In this document: positions 8,564 through 17,700 of the stretch, one piece after another
How positions within the stretch are numbered: position 1 is the first letter of the stretch
Layout: every line of letters starts with the position of its first letter
DNA from: an uncultured Verrucomicrobia subdivision 3 bacterium
GTDB taxonomy: Bacteria > Verrucomicrobiota > Verrucomicrobiia > Limisphaerales > UBA11358
Length of the DNA stretch: 33,148 bases
Assembly (NCBI GenBank): GCA_903861445.1
Contig: CAIOUK010000095.1
Location: 1 to 33,148 of the forward strand
Direction of reading: 5' to 3'
Made by a program: the position numbers and the translations under genes
Notes under the pieces: model-generated
Databases searched by the model: none
What the model was told of the DNA's origin: nothing
Seen by the model: only the letters and a program-made list of their open reading frames with translations

Positions 8564-11500
8564 CCAGCCCGCCGTCAGAGAAATCATCGTGCTGCTGGAC
8601 GCGCTGAAAAGCGCTGTCCGCGAATTTGTCGCGCGCGAGGAAAAGTTGGAGAGTGATTTCCGCGTCCAGTCCGCCGCCCTGACCAACGCTCTCGCAGCGC
8701 AAACTGAAGCGCAGACCGCAGCAGCGTATGAGCAGGAGGTGGCGGCGTTTGCCGCGCTGATTGCGAACAAAGACCGGCTGCAGGCGCGGTTTGAGCAGCG
8801 CAAGCTGCGCATCACGCGCGCACATTCGGTCGTCAGCCAGCGGGTGACAGAGGCTATCGGCGATTGCGACGCCGAATGGAAGGATCGCACACAACTGGGC
8901 GTGCAGGCGGCGGAAGTTCACCGCGACGAGGAGCTTGTTCGCGTCACGACGGAGTATAATAATTTCCAGCAAAACCTTGCCGTCGCCGGTGAGGAACTGG
9001 CGCGGATCGAGGCGGCGGCACGCAGGAAATTTCGCGGCTACGGAAAATTTCGGCGGATGTTGGCACCCGACCGTCCGTGGCCGGAATCGGATTTGAAGCC
9101 AGATCACAATGGACTTTTCGGCGAACTGCAAAAGCTGCAAACGAAAACCACCGACAATCTAAAACGCTTCGGAAAATTTCCGCTGCCGGTGGTTTTCAAG
9201 TTTCTGCCCATCTGGCTGGTGTCGGTCCTGCTGCTCGGCGGCTCGGCGGCGAATCCGGTGCTGGAGCATTTTCAACGGCACGACGTCACGCGTCTTCAAT
9301 CCGGTGTGGCGCTGGCGGCATTTTTCATTGTCGCGGTGATTTATTTTATCGGCGGCCGCGCCGCCGCGCCGCTCGCCACAACCATTGCCGGCGACGTGGC
9401 CAGGATGCGCCGGCTGTTTGACACCTGCATTGAAAAATCCGCCGCATATCTCCAGTCGGAGCAGGCGCGGATTCATAACGAATTTGAAACGGCCAAACAA
9501 AATTTCAATCAAGAATGGCGGCAGGCCGTTCGCGACATCAGTCAGTCGCGCAGCAGCAATGCGACGCTCATCAGCGAGAAGGCGTCGCGGCTCATCCAGA
9601 AAAACCAGCAGTGGCGCGGCGTGGAACTGGAGAAAATCCAGCAGCACCACGCCGAAGCTTTGGCGTGCTTGAAAGCAGAAGATACCGCGCAAGTTCGGAA
9701 AATTACCGAGGCGCACCAGACCAAAATGGCGCAAGCCGAGGCCGTTCACCAGCATCGCTGGCAGGAATTGGAAGCGGACTGGAAGAATCAACTCACGCCG
9801 CTCTGCGAGCAGTTGCGCGCCGCCAACGAAATTGCCGGGCAAATATTTCCGGCGTGGGACGATGCGATCTGGAAAAACTGGACGCCGCCGACCGCCTTTC
9901 AAAACGCCGCGAAATTCGGGCGGTTGGAAACGGGCGTGGACAAATTGTTCGAGGCATTGCCGAAAGACGCGCGCCTTAAATGGCCGGGGCCGACGACGGT
10001 TTGCGCCCCGCTGTCACTGGTGTTTCCAACGCAAGGCTCCATTTTGTTCGAGTCCGGCAAGACCGGCGGCGACGAGGCGTTTGGTGCGATTAACAACATT
10101 ATTTTCCGGCTGCTGGCCACCACGCCGCCGGGTAAATTGAATTTCACGATTTTTGATCCGGTCGGTCTCGGCCAGAATTTCGCCGCGCTGACACACCTGA
10201 CGGATTACGACGAAAGCAGTATCAATAGCCGCATCTGGACGCAGCCGGCGCAGTTCGAGGAAAAGCTCGCGGAGCTGAACGAGCACATGGAGAAAATCAT
10301 CCAAATGTATCTCCGCAACGAATACGCGACCATCGCGGAATACAACGCGCAGGCCGGCAGCGTGGCGGAGAAATATCATTTCCTCGTCATCGCGTCGTTT
10401 CCGGTGAACTTCACTGAGGCGGCGGCGAAGCGGCTGCGCAACATCGCCGCGAACGGCGCGCGCTGCGGCGTGTTCACGCTCATTCACTGGGATCAGCGGA
10501 GTCCGCTGCCGCAGGATTTTGTGCCGGACGAGTTGCGCAAAAATAGTGTGTGCGTCGTTCGCAAAGAGCGCGGGTTTGAGCTGGCTAATTGGAGTTCGCC
10601 GGGTGTGAAATTAATTTTTGATGCGCCGCCGCCGCCGGAATTCGCCACGGATTTTCTCCAGCGCATCGGCGAGGGCAGCAAGGGCGCGAACCGCGTTGAG
10701 GTGCCGTTCGAGCAGATTGCGCCGGCAGAACCGGATTTTTGGAAAGAGGAAACCACCGAACTTTTGCGCGTGCCGATCGGCCGTTCCGGCGCGACCAAAA
10801 TGCAGTATCTCGAAATCGGCAGCGGCACACGGCAGCACGCGCTGCTCGCGGGCAAGACCGGCTCCGGCAAATCCACTTTGTTTCACGTCATCATCACCAA
10901 CCTCGCGCTGCGGTGCAGCCCGGACGAAGTGGAATTTTATCTGGTGGATTTCAAGAAGGGCGTCGAGTTCAAATGCTACGGTAGCCGTCGGTTGCCGCAC
11001 GCGAAAGTGGTGGCGGTCGAGAGCGACCGGGAATTTGGCTTGAGTGTTTTGCAGCGCGTGGACGAGGAATTGCGCCGGCGTGGAGATTTATTTCGTAAAG
11101 TGGGCGCGCAGGATCTGGCGGGCTATAAACGGGCGCGTGGCACCGAGCCGATGCCGCGCGTGCTGTTGATGATTGACGAGTTTCAGGAATTTTTCACCGA
11201 GGAAGACCGCGTGTCGCAGGGCGCGGCGGTGCTGATGGATCGCATTGTGCGCCAGGGCCGCGCGTTTGGCATACATGTGATTCTCGGCTCGCAGACGCTC
11301 GGCGGCGCGTTCACGCTCGCGCGCGCGACCATCGGGCAGATGGTCATCCGCATCGCGCTCATGTGCAACGAGGCCGACGCCTATCTCATCATGGATCAGG
11401 ACAACCCCGCGCCGCGTCTGCTTTCGCGTCCGGGTGAAGGCATTTACAACGATGCCGCCGGTTCCATCGAAGGCAACTCACCGTTCCAAACGGTCTGGCT

Positions 11501-12419
11501 GTCGGACAAAACGCGCGACAACTATCTGGCAAAAATCCGCGCGCGCGCAGATGAAAATGAGGAACGCTATCCCGGTCCGATTGTGTTTGAAGGCAACGCG
11601 CCGGCGGATGTGCGGGAAAATATTCCGTTGCGGTTGGCGCTGCAAAAAGTCGTAACGCAAACGCCTGTGCAAGCCGCCGCGTGGCTGGGTGCGCCGAATT
11701 CCATCAAAGGCCCGACCGAGGCGATTTTTCGGCGGCAGAGCGGCGGTAATTTGCTTATCGTCGGCCAGAGCGAAGAGCGCACCACGACCATGCTCGCGGT
11801 GTCGCTGGTTTCTTTGGCGGCGCAATTTCCGAAAGGCGGCGCGCGGTTTATGGTTTTGGATAGCACGCCGGCGGGATTTTCACAGCGGGAGTTTCTGGAG
11901 CAAATCGTGAAGTCGGTGCCGCATGAAACCATTCAAGGCGGCAACGGCAATCTCGCGGAAGTGATGGCCGGTTTGGCGGAGGAATTAAAACGGCGTGCGG
12001 AAAATGAGTCAACCGTCCCAGAGATTTTTGTGCTGATCCAGGGTTTGCAAAATTTCAAGAAGCTGCGGGCGGAAGACGAATTTAGTTTTTCCAGCGGCGG
12101 TGGCGACGCGCCGACACCGGCGGCGATTTTACTAAATCTTATTACCGAAGGCTCGGCGCGCGGGATTCACGTCATCGTCACCTGTGACACTTACAATAAC
12201 GTGAGCCGCTATCTCGGCCGGAAAACGTTGAGCGAATTTGAAATGCGCGTGGTGTTCCAGATGAGTGCGAGCGACTCGGCCAGTTTGATTGACGCGCCGA
12301 ACGCCAGCGCGCTCGGCCTGAACCGCGCGCTATTTTACAACGACCGCGAAGGCAGCCTCGAAACTTTCCGGCCCTACGCGCAGCCGGACGGCGATTGGGT
12401 GGCAAGTCTGGTGCGTTAG
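8556..12419 (+). CDS. FtsK/SpoIIIE-type multi-ATPase membrane protein, EccC-like (type VII secretion-like)
   Basis: 1287 aa, GTG start. N-terminal coiled coil, two TM segments (FKFLPIWLVSVLLLGGSAA, GVALAAFFIVAVIYFIGG), Walker A GKTGSGKST at 10851-10877, Walker B RVLLMIDE at 11157-11180. Degenerate P-loop-like sites at ~10053 (SGKTGGDEA) and ~11763 (GQSEERTT). Confidence 0.85.
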   Translation: MNSQPAVREIIVLLDALKSAVREFVAREEKLESDFRVQSAALTNALAAQTEAQTAAAYEQEVAAFAALIANKDRLQARFEQRKLRITRAHSVVSQRVTEAIGDCDAEWKDRTQLGVQAAEVHRDEELVRVTTEYNNFQQNLAVAGEELARIEAAARRKFRGYGKFRRMLAPDRPWPESDLKPDHNGLFGELQKLQTKTTDNLKRFGKFPLPVVFKFLPIWLVSVLLLGGSAANPVLEHFQRHDVTRLQSGVALAAFFIVAVIYFIGGRAAAPLATTIAGDVARMRRLFDTCIEKSAAYLQSEQARIHNEFETAKQNFNQEWRQAVRDISQSRSSNATLISEKASRLIQKNQQWRGVELEKIQQHHAEALACLKAEDTAQVRKITEAHQTKMAQAEAVHQHRWQELEADWKNQLTPLCEQLRAANEIAGQIFPAWDDAIWKNWTPPTAFQNAAKFGRLETGVDKLFEALPKDARLKWPGPTTVCAPLSLVFPTQGSILFESGKTGGDEAFGAINNIIFRLLATTPPGKLNFTIFDPVGLGQNFAALTHLTDYDESSINSRIWTQPAQFEEKLAELNEHMEKIIQMYLRNEYATIAEYNAQAGSVAEKYHFLVIASFPVNFTEAAAKRLRNIAANGARCGVFTLIHWDQRSPLPQDFVPDELRKNSVCVVRKERGFELANWSSPGVKLIFDAPPPPEFATDFLQRIGEGSKGANRVEVPFEQIAPAEPDFWKEETTELLRVPIGRSGATKMQYLEIGSGTRQHALLAGKTGSGKSTLFHVIITNLALRCSPDEVEFYLVDFKKGVEFKCYGSRRLPHAKVVAVESDREFGLSVLQRVDEELRRRGDLFRKVGAQDLAGYKRARGTEPMPRVLLMIDEFQEFFTEEDRVSQGAAVLMDRIVRQGRAFGIHVILGSQTLGGAFTLARATIGQMVIRIALMCNEADAYLIMDQDNPAPRLLSRPGEGIYNDAAGSIEGNSPFQTVWLSDKTRDNYLAKIRARADENEERYPGPIVFEGNAPADVRENIPLRLALQKVVTQTPVQAAAWLGAPNSIKGPTEAIFRRQSGGNLLIVGQSEERTTTMLAVSLVSLAAQFPKGGARFMVLDSTPAGFSQREFLEQIVKSVPHETIQGGNGNLAEVMAGLAEELKRRAENESTVPEIFVLIQGLQNFKKLRAEDEFSFSSGGGDAPTPAAILLNLITEGSARGIHVIVTCDTYNNVSRYLGRKTLSEFEMRVVFQMSASDSASLIDAPNASALGLNRALFYNDREGSLETFRPYAQPDGDWVASLVR

Positions 12420-13250
12420 CTAAAGTGAGCGATAGGCTTCGCCAACAGGAGTCAATGAATTGTCCGGATTGAACAACGCGCAAGGCCCGAGCGGGGGACT
12501 ATCTGGCCCAGCCGGAAACCATGCGTAGCGCTCGACGAAATCACACTTGTCCAGACGGGGCAGCAACTCCTCCAGAAACTTCACGATTTGCTCGGGGCGA
12601 TAACGGTTCTCCGCGCGAGTTTTGGCCTGCCAGTCGCCGACCGCAAATTCCGTGATCCAGAGCGGGCGTTTGAACATCTGGTGCACTGCCGCTAGCCGGT
12701 TCATCAACGCCTCCGCATTCAAGCCGCCGTAGGAATGAACGGTGATAAAATCCACCCGCAATTTTTTCTCGTCCACGCCTTTCATGAACGCTTTCATCCA
12801 TTCCCGGTCGGGATGAGCGCATGCCGGGCTGCCCAGACGCAGTTCGGTTTCCATAAGATTGGGCCACAAAGCTAGTGCATCTTCGACCGTGATGTTAGAC
12901 TGGTCCTTCTGATCCGGCTCATTAAATCCGAGCAGTTGCTGGCAACCCGATTTTTGTAGTTGTTCGCCCAGCGTAGTGAAAGAGATGCCGGGTTTGCCAC
13001 CCCAGACCATCGGCACAAACTGCACTCTACCAGGAATGTTTTCTGGCGCGGTGCTGCCCCAAGAATAAAACCAACTGGCATCACAGGCTATAAGCTTCTC
13101 GCGCCACTGGCTGTCTGGCTTGTTGGTGATACCAATACCGCGCTTGGCGTTACGCTGGGTGGCTGACTTCGGCGTCGCTGCGTTGCTGCCGGGAAGAATC
13201 GTGACCGCTGTCGCTGCCAGACCCAACTGAATAAATTTTCTTCGATTCAT
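12420..13250 (-). CDS. GH128-like (Asl1-type) secreted glycoside hydrolase with Tat signal
   Basis: Tat-like MNRRKFIQLGLAATAVTILPGSNA; GFNEPDQKDQSNITVEDALALWP, VDFITVHSYGG, RPLWITEFAVGDW, YAWFPAG motifs resemble the glycosyl hydrolase catalytic-core (GH128/Asl1) family. Confidence 0.78.
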   Translation of the reverse strand: MNRRKFIQLGLAATAVTILPGSNAATPKSATQRNAKRGIGITNKPDSQWREKLIACDASWFYSWGSTAPENIPGRVQFVPMVWGGKPGISFTTLGEQLQKSGCQQLLGFNEPDQKDQSNITVEDALALWPNLMETELRLGSPACAHPDREWMKAFMKGVDEKKLRVDFITVHSYGGLNAEALMNRLAAVHQMFKRPLWITEFAVGDWQAKTRAENRYRPEQIVKFLEELLPRLDKCDFVERYAWFPAGPDSPPLGPCALFNPDNSLTPVGEAYRSL

Positions 13251-13290
13251 GTCTGGGGCGTAGCGCAAATGCGATGGCTAGCTTCAGAAT

Positions 13291-14712
13291 TCAGTCCACC
13301 AGATCTTTTTCCAATTGTTCGAGCGTCTTGCCTTTCGTCTCCGGTAACTTGAGGAAGATGAAAAAAAAGCCCAGCACGCAAATCGCGCCGTAGAGCCAGA
13401 AGGTGCCGGACGATCCCAGTTGCTTGTTCAAAATCGGAAACGTGAAAGTCAGGATGAAACACGCGATCCACAACGCGGAAACGGCTACCGACATCGCCGC
13501 GCCCCGGATGCGGTTGGGGAAAATTTCTGAAATCACCACCCAGGTCACCGGCGCGAGCGACATCGAGTAGCAGGCAATCGCCGCCAGCACCAGCAGCAGC
13601 ACCGGCAAGCCTTGCACGGCGTTGGCATAGCACAGGCCCATCGCTCCGTAGATGACGGCCAGCCCGGCCGCGCCAAATAACATCAACGGCCGGCGGCCCA
13701 GGCGATCCACCGTGCCGAGCGCGACAAAGGTGAACGCCATGTTGACCGACCCGGTCCACGCGATGTTGCTCAACACGCTTGAAATGTCGTAACCCGCACT
13801 GCGAAAGATTTCCTCGGCATAGTTGAAGATGACGTTGATACCGCACCATTGCTGGAACACCGCGAGCACCACGCCCAGCGCCAGCACTTTGCGGAGTCCC
13901 GGCTGGAGCAGGTCGGCGAAGCGCACGTGCTGGATTTCTTCTTTCGACAGAGTCGTGTTGATTTCCGCAACGGCAGCGTGGGCGTAATTTGCGCCACCGA
14001 TTTTTTCCAAGATGGATTTGGCCTGCACGGACTTCCCATTTTTCGCCAGCCACCGCGGGCTTTCGGGAACGAAAAACATACCGAGCAGAAACAATAATGA
14101 CGGCACGGCGGTGAGACCAAACATCCAGCGCCAACCTTGCTGACCGAACCATGAAGTCTTGATGAATTCATCCGTCGCGCCCGCCGGCAGGTTGCGAACG
14201 AGACACCAGTTGACCACCTGCGCCGCGAGAATGCCCACGACGATGGTGAGTTGGTTGATCGAGACCAGCTTGCCGCGCATCTGCGCCGGAGCGACTTCCG
14301 AGATATACATCGGCGACAAACCGGACGCCAAGCCGATGCCCACGCCACCCAGGATGCGCCACGCGATGAAGATGGTGAAGTTGTTCGCGAGCGCGTTACC
14401 CAGCGAGGTGACGACAAACAGCAGCGCCGCCAGCATCAGTAACCGTTTGCGTCCGAATTTATCACTCAATGCGCCGGCCATCAGCGAACCGAATAGACAG
14501 CCGATAAGTGCGCAACTGTTCGCCCAGCCGATCTGCGCCTCGCTGGTCAGCTCGAAGTAGCGTTGGAAAAACGGCTTCGCGCCGCCGATGACGACCCAGT
14601 CCCAGCCGAACAGCAAGCCGCCCATGGCAGCCACGACAGAGATGAGCCAGACGTAGCCGAGATTGTAGTCGGCCTTGAGGTTGGAAGATGGTTTTGAGGT
14701 GTTGGTTATCAT
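13291..14712 (-). CDS. MFS transporter, sugar porter family
   Basis: 473 aa, multiple TM helices, signatures LSDKFGRKRLLM, PESPRWLAKNGK, DRLGRRPLML, PETKGKTLEQLE. Confidence 0.92.
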   Translation of the reverse strand: MITNTSKPSSNLKADYNLGYVWLISVVAAMGGLLFGWDWVVIGGAKPFFQRYFELTSEAQIGWANSCALIGCLFGSLMAGALSDKFGRKRLLMLAALLFVVTSLGNALANNFTIFIAWRILGGVGIGLASGLSPMYISEVAPAQMRGKLVSINQLTIVVGILAAQVVNWCLVRNLPAGATDEFIKTSWFGQQGWRWMFGLTAVPSLLFLLGMFFVPESPRWLAKNGKSVQAKSILEKIGGANYAHAAVAEINTTLSKEEIQHVRFADLLQPGLRKVLALGVVLAVFQQWCGINVIFNYAEEIFRSAGYDISSVLSNIAWTGSVNMAFTFVALGTVDRLGRRPLMLFGAAGLAVIYGAMGLCYANAVQGLPVLLLVLAAIACYSMSLAPVTWVVISEIFPNRIRGAAMSVAVSALWIACFILTFTFPILNKQLGSSGTFWLYGAICVLGFFFIFLKLPETKGKTLEQLEKDLVD

Positions 14713-14719
14713 GGATGGG

Positions 14720-17700
14720 TCAATGGTTCTGTAAATTCAAGTCGGCGGCAAGCGCGTGATTCGGATCGCGTTGCAAAATTTGCTGCAACAATTTCTTCAC
14801 CTGGGCTTTCTGGCCGAGGCCGAGTTGCGCCTGCGCCTGCAGGAACAGCGCCGCAGTCTCCTGCCGGAACTGTAAATCGTCGTCGAACAGCAGCATCGTC
14901 GGCAGCGACGTGGCGAAGTAATCAATCTTCGCCAGCGTCTTTGCCAACTGCTGCGCGTAGGCCAGCAAGTCGCGGAGCAGCTTCTTCGCCTTCGCACGCT
15001 GGCCCAGCTTTTCCAGCGCCAGCGCCGAGTAATACGTCATCTCACTGAAAGCGCGGACGCTCATTTCCTGGAAGTCGCCTTTGAAATTCGCGGCGCGGCG
15101 CCAGTGTTGTTTCGCCTTGCCAATTTCGCCAGCGGCAGCCAGCGCGCTACCCAGCCAGTAGTGGATGTCGCTTTGGTTCGCCAGCAGATGCTTGGCCTCG
15201 CCGAGATTGCGAGGTGCGGTCAGCGCGTTCTCAAAATGACTGATCGCACACGGATAATCGTGGTGCGCCAGCGCCTCGCGACCGAACGCGAGTTGCGTGC
15301 GAACGTGCTGGCCGAGCGGCCCGCCCTCGCCGCCTTCCCACGGTTGAAACTGACGGCCAGCGAGCAAGCGCATCACCTCGACGTGACGTCCGGTCTGGTT
15401 CAGCAATGCGCAGAATTCCACGCTCAAATCATCGCGCTGCGCGACCAGTGCTGAATTTTTTTCAAATTCGCGTAGGCGGCGTTGCGGCGTTTCACCGAGG
15501 CGCTTCCACAATTGATCGCGCTCGAACAGCAGCCGCGCGTCTTGAGGATTCGCCCGGAAGGCGCGGTCGTAAGCGGCACGGGCTTTCGCCGGCTGGCCGT
15601 GGATGTTGAAATAGCCGATGCCGAGATTACGCCAGACGATGGAGAAGCTGGCGTCCAGCTTCGCGGATTTTTCCCAGAGCGCGATGGCCTCCGCGTGACG
15701 GTGGCGGTCGTAAAACAGATTACCCAGATAATATGGCGCTTTGGCGTCGCGGGGATTGGCGCGCATCGCCGCTTCGAGAATGGCGATTTCTTCCAGTCGC
15801 GCCGGAAAGCAGTAATCCGACGGCAACGCGGCAGCCTGCTTGAATTGCTTCAACGCGGCGCGTTCATCGCCGCGCTGCTGCTCCAGCCAGCCGAGCGTGT
15901 AGCGAATCAGCGGCATCGCGCCCCAACTTTGGTCGGGGAGCACAGCCGCCTCGGCTGTTCCGTTCAGCGCCCCGCTGAACGGTTGAGTCGCGCGGCGCGA
16001 CTCAATGCGCCCGAGGCGGGCGCGCTCCACCAGCAATTCAATCGCCTCCGCAAAAAATCCGGCGCGGGCAAAATCGTGGGCGATGTCCAGAGCCATTTGC
16101 AAATTGGAGGTTAGCTTTTCACCGCGCAGACAACGATTCCACCAATCCAATCTGTCGGCGTTCGCGACCAAAGACCAGACGGCTTTCGCGCCTCCCACGT
16201 TGCCGCGTTCGCGGCAAACCAGACCATAAAGATTAGTTGCCCGCAGATTTTGCGTTGGAAAAGACAGCACTCGGGAAAGATGATCTTCCGCCTTGTCCCA
16301 GTCTTTCCGGCAACAATCAATTTCCGCCAATGCGTGATAACCGGCGGACATCCACGCTTGATTCCAGCACGCCTTGTAGAACGCGTCGTAAGCCTCATCA
16401 TCCCGGCCCAGATACCGCAAACACAGGCCGAGATTGTAATAAACTTCGCCGTCGTGGGGATTGGCGTTGCGGCGGGTGAGTCGATCGATGGCCTGGCGGA
16501 AATATTTTTCGGCGGTGCTAAACTCGCCACGCTTGAGGTGCCACGAGCCGAGTGCGTTGTTGCAGCGGGCGTCGAGCGGGTCGCGGCGCAAGGCTTCGCG
16601 CCAGTAAAGCGTGGGGCAGCGCGTGGCATGGCGATATTGCTCGAGATGCAGGCCGGTTATGTAAAGTTCGTCGGCGCTCGCGATGTCCGCCGGCGCGGAC
16701 GGCTCGGTGGCGGGCGGCGGAACTTGGCCGACAACGCGCGACTTGGGCTGATAGGAGATGACGTCATTGCCGGCGGCATCCGTGATGCGCAGGTGCAAAT
16801 CGGTTTCGGCCACACTGCGCGGCAGTTTGATTTCTTTCGTGAACGATTGACCGGGCGCGAGGTCGCGGGTGCTAGAGAAAAGTTTTTTACCGTTTGCGGC
16901 TAGGGAAATTTTGGCGTGGGCGAATTTGCAGGTGACTGAAACGCCCAGATAAATTTTGCTCTCCGCCAATTTGAGGCTGACCGCCGCATCCAGATTCGCG
17001 TGTTGTGCCGCGCCGATTTTCTGGATGGGATACCAATACTGACTCCACGTTTTTGTTTCGCCGGGCTGGAGAAAACTGAAGTCCGGCTGGTTGTCCGTGT
17101 AGACACCCGCCATGATCTCGATGTAGGGCGCGAACTCGCCGTGCGCGTCGGCGTCCGTCAGGTTGCGATCCCACGCGTAGCCGAACTCGTGATTGCCCCA
17201 TGTCCACTGCTTCTTGCCGGGCGAAATGTGATGGTTCGCGATGTGCACGATGCCCGCCTGCGCCGCGTAATCGTAACCGCCGAAGAAATCTTCCTTGCTG
17301 CCCATGCACATGTAGGACGTCGGCACGGGAATGTTCGCGTAGAAGGAAAGGTCATTCGGCGCGTAGTCCACCGGTGCTTTGCCACCGGCATGCGGCGGGA
17401 CAAATTGCCCCGGCACTTCGCTCGCGGGTATTCCTTTACGACCGCGTTCGCCATAGTTGACGCCGTAGTAATGGCCCTTGGCCAGCGGATACTCACTCAT
17501 CGAACGGCGCGCGTGGTCGGCCACGTAATAAACATCCGGCGGGAAAAAACTTTGATACGCCTCGTGCACGCGCGTGGCGACATTCGCCCACCAGAGAAAC
17601 GTCTGGACGTGCGGCGTGCGGTTATATGCGCGCACCTTTAGCTCAACGATGGCCTTGCCGGGATGCAGGCAGACGCCGTGCATTCCCTTCATGCGACACA

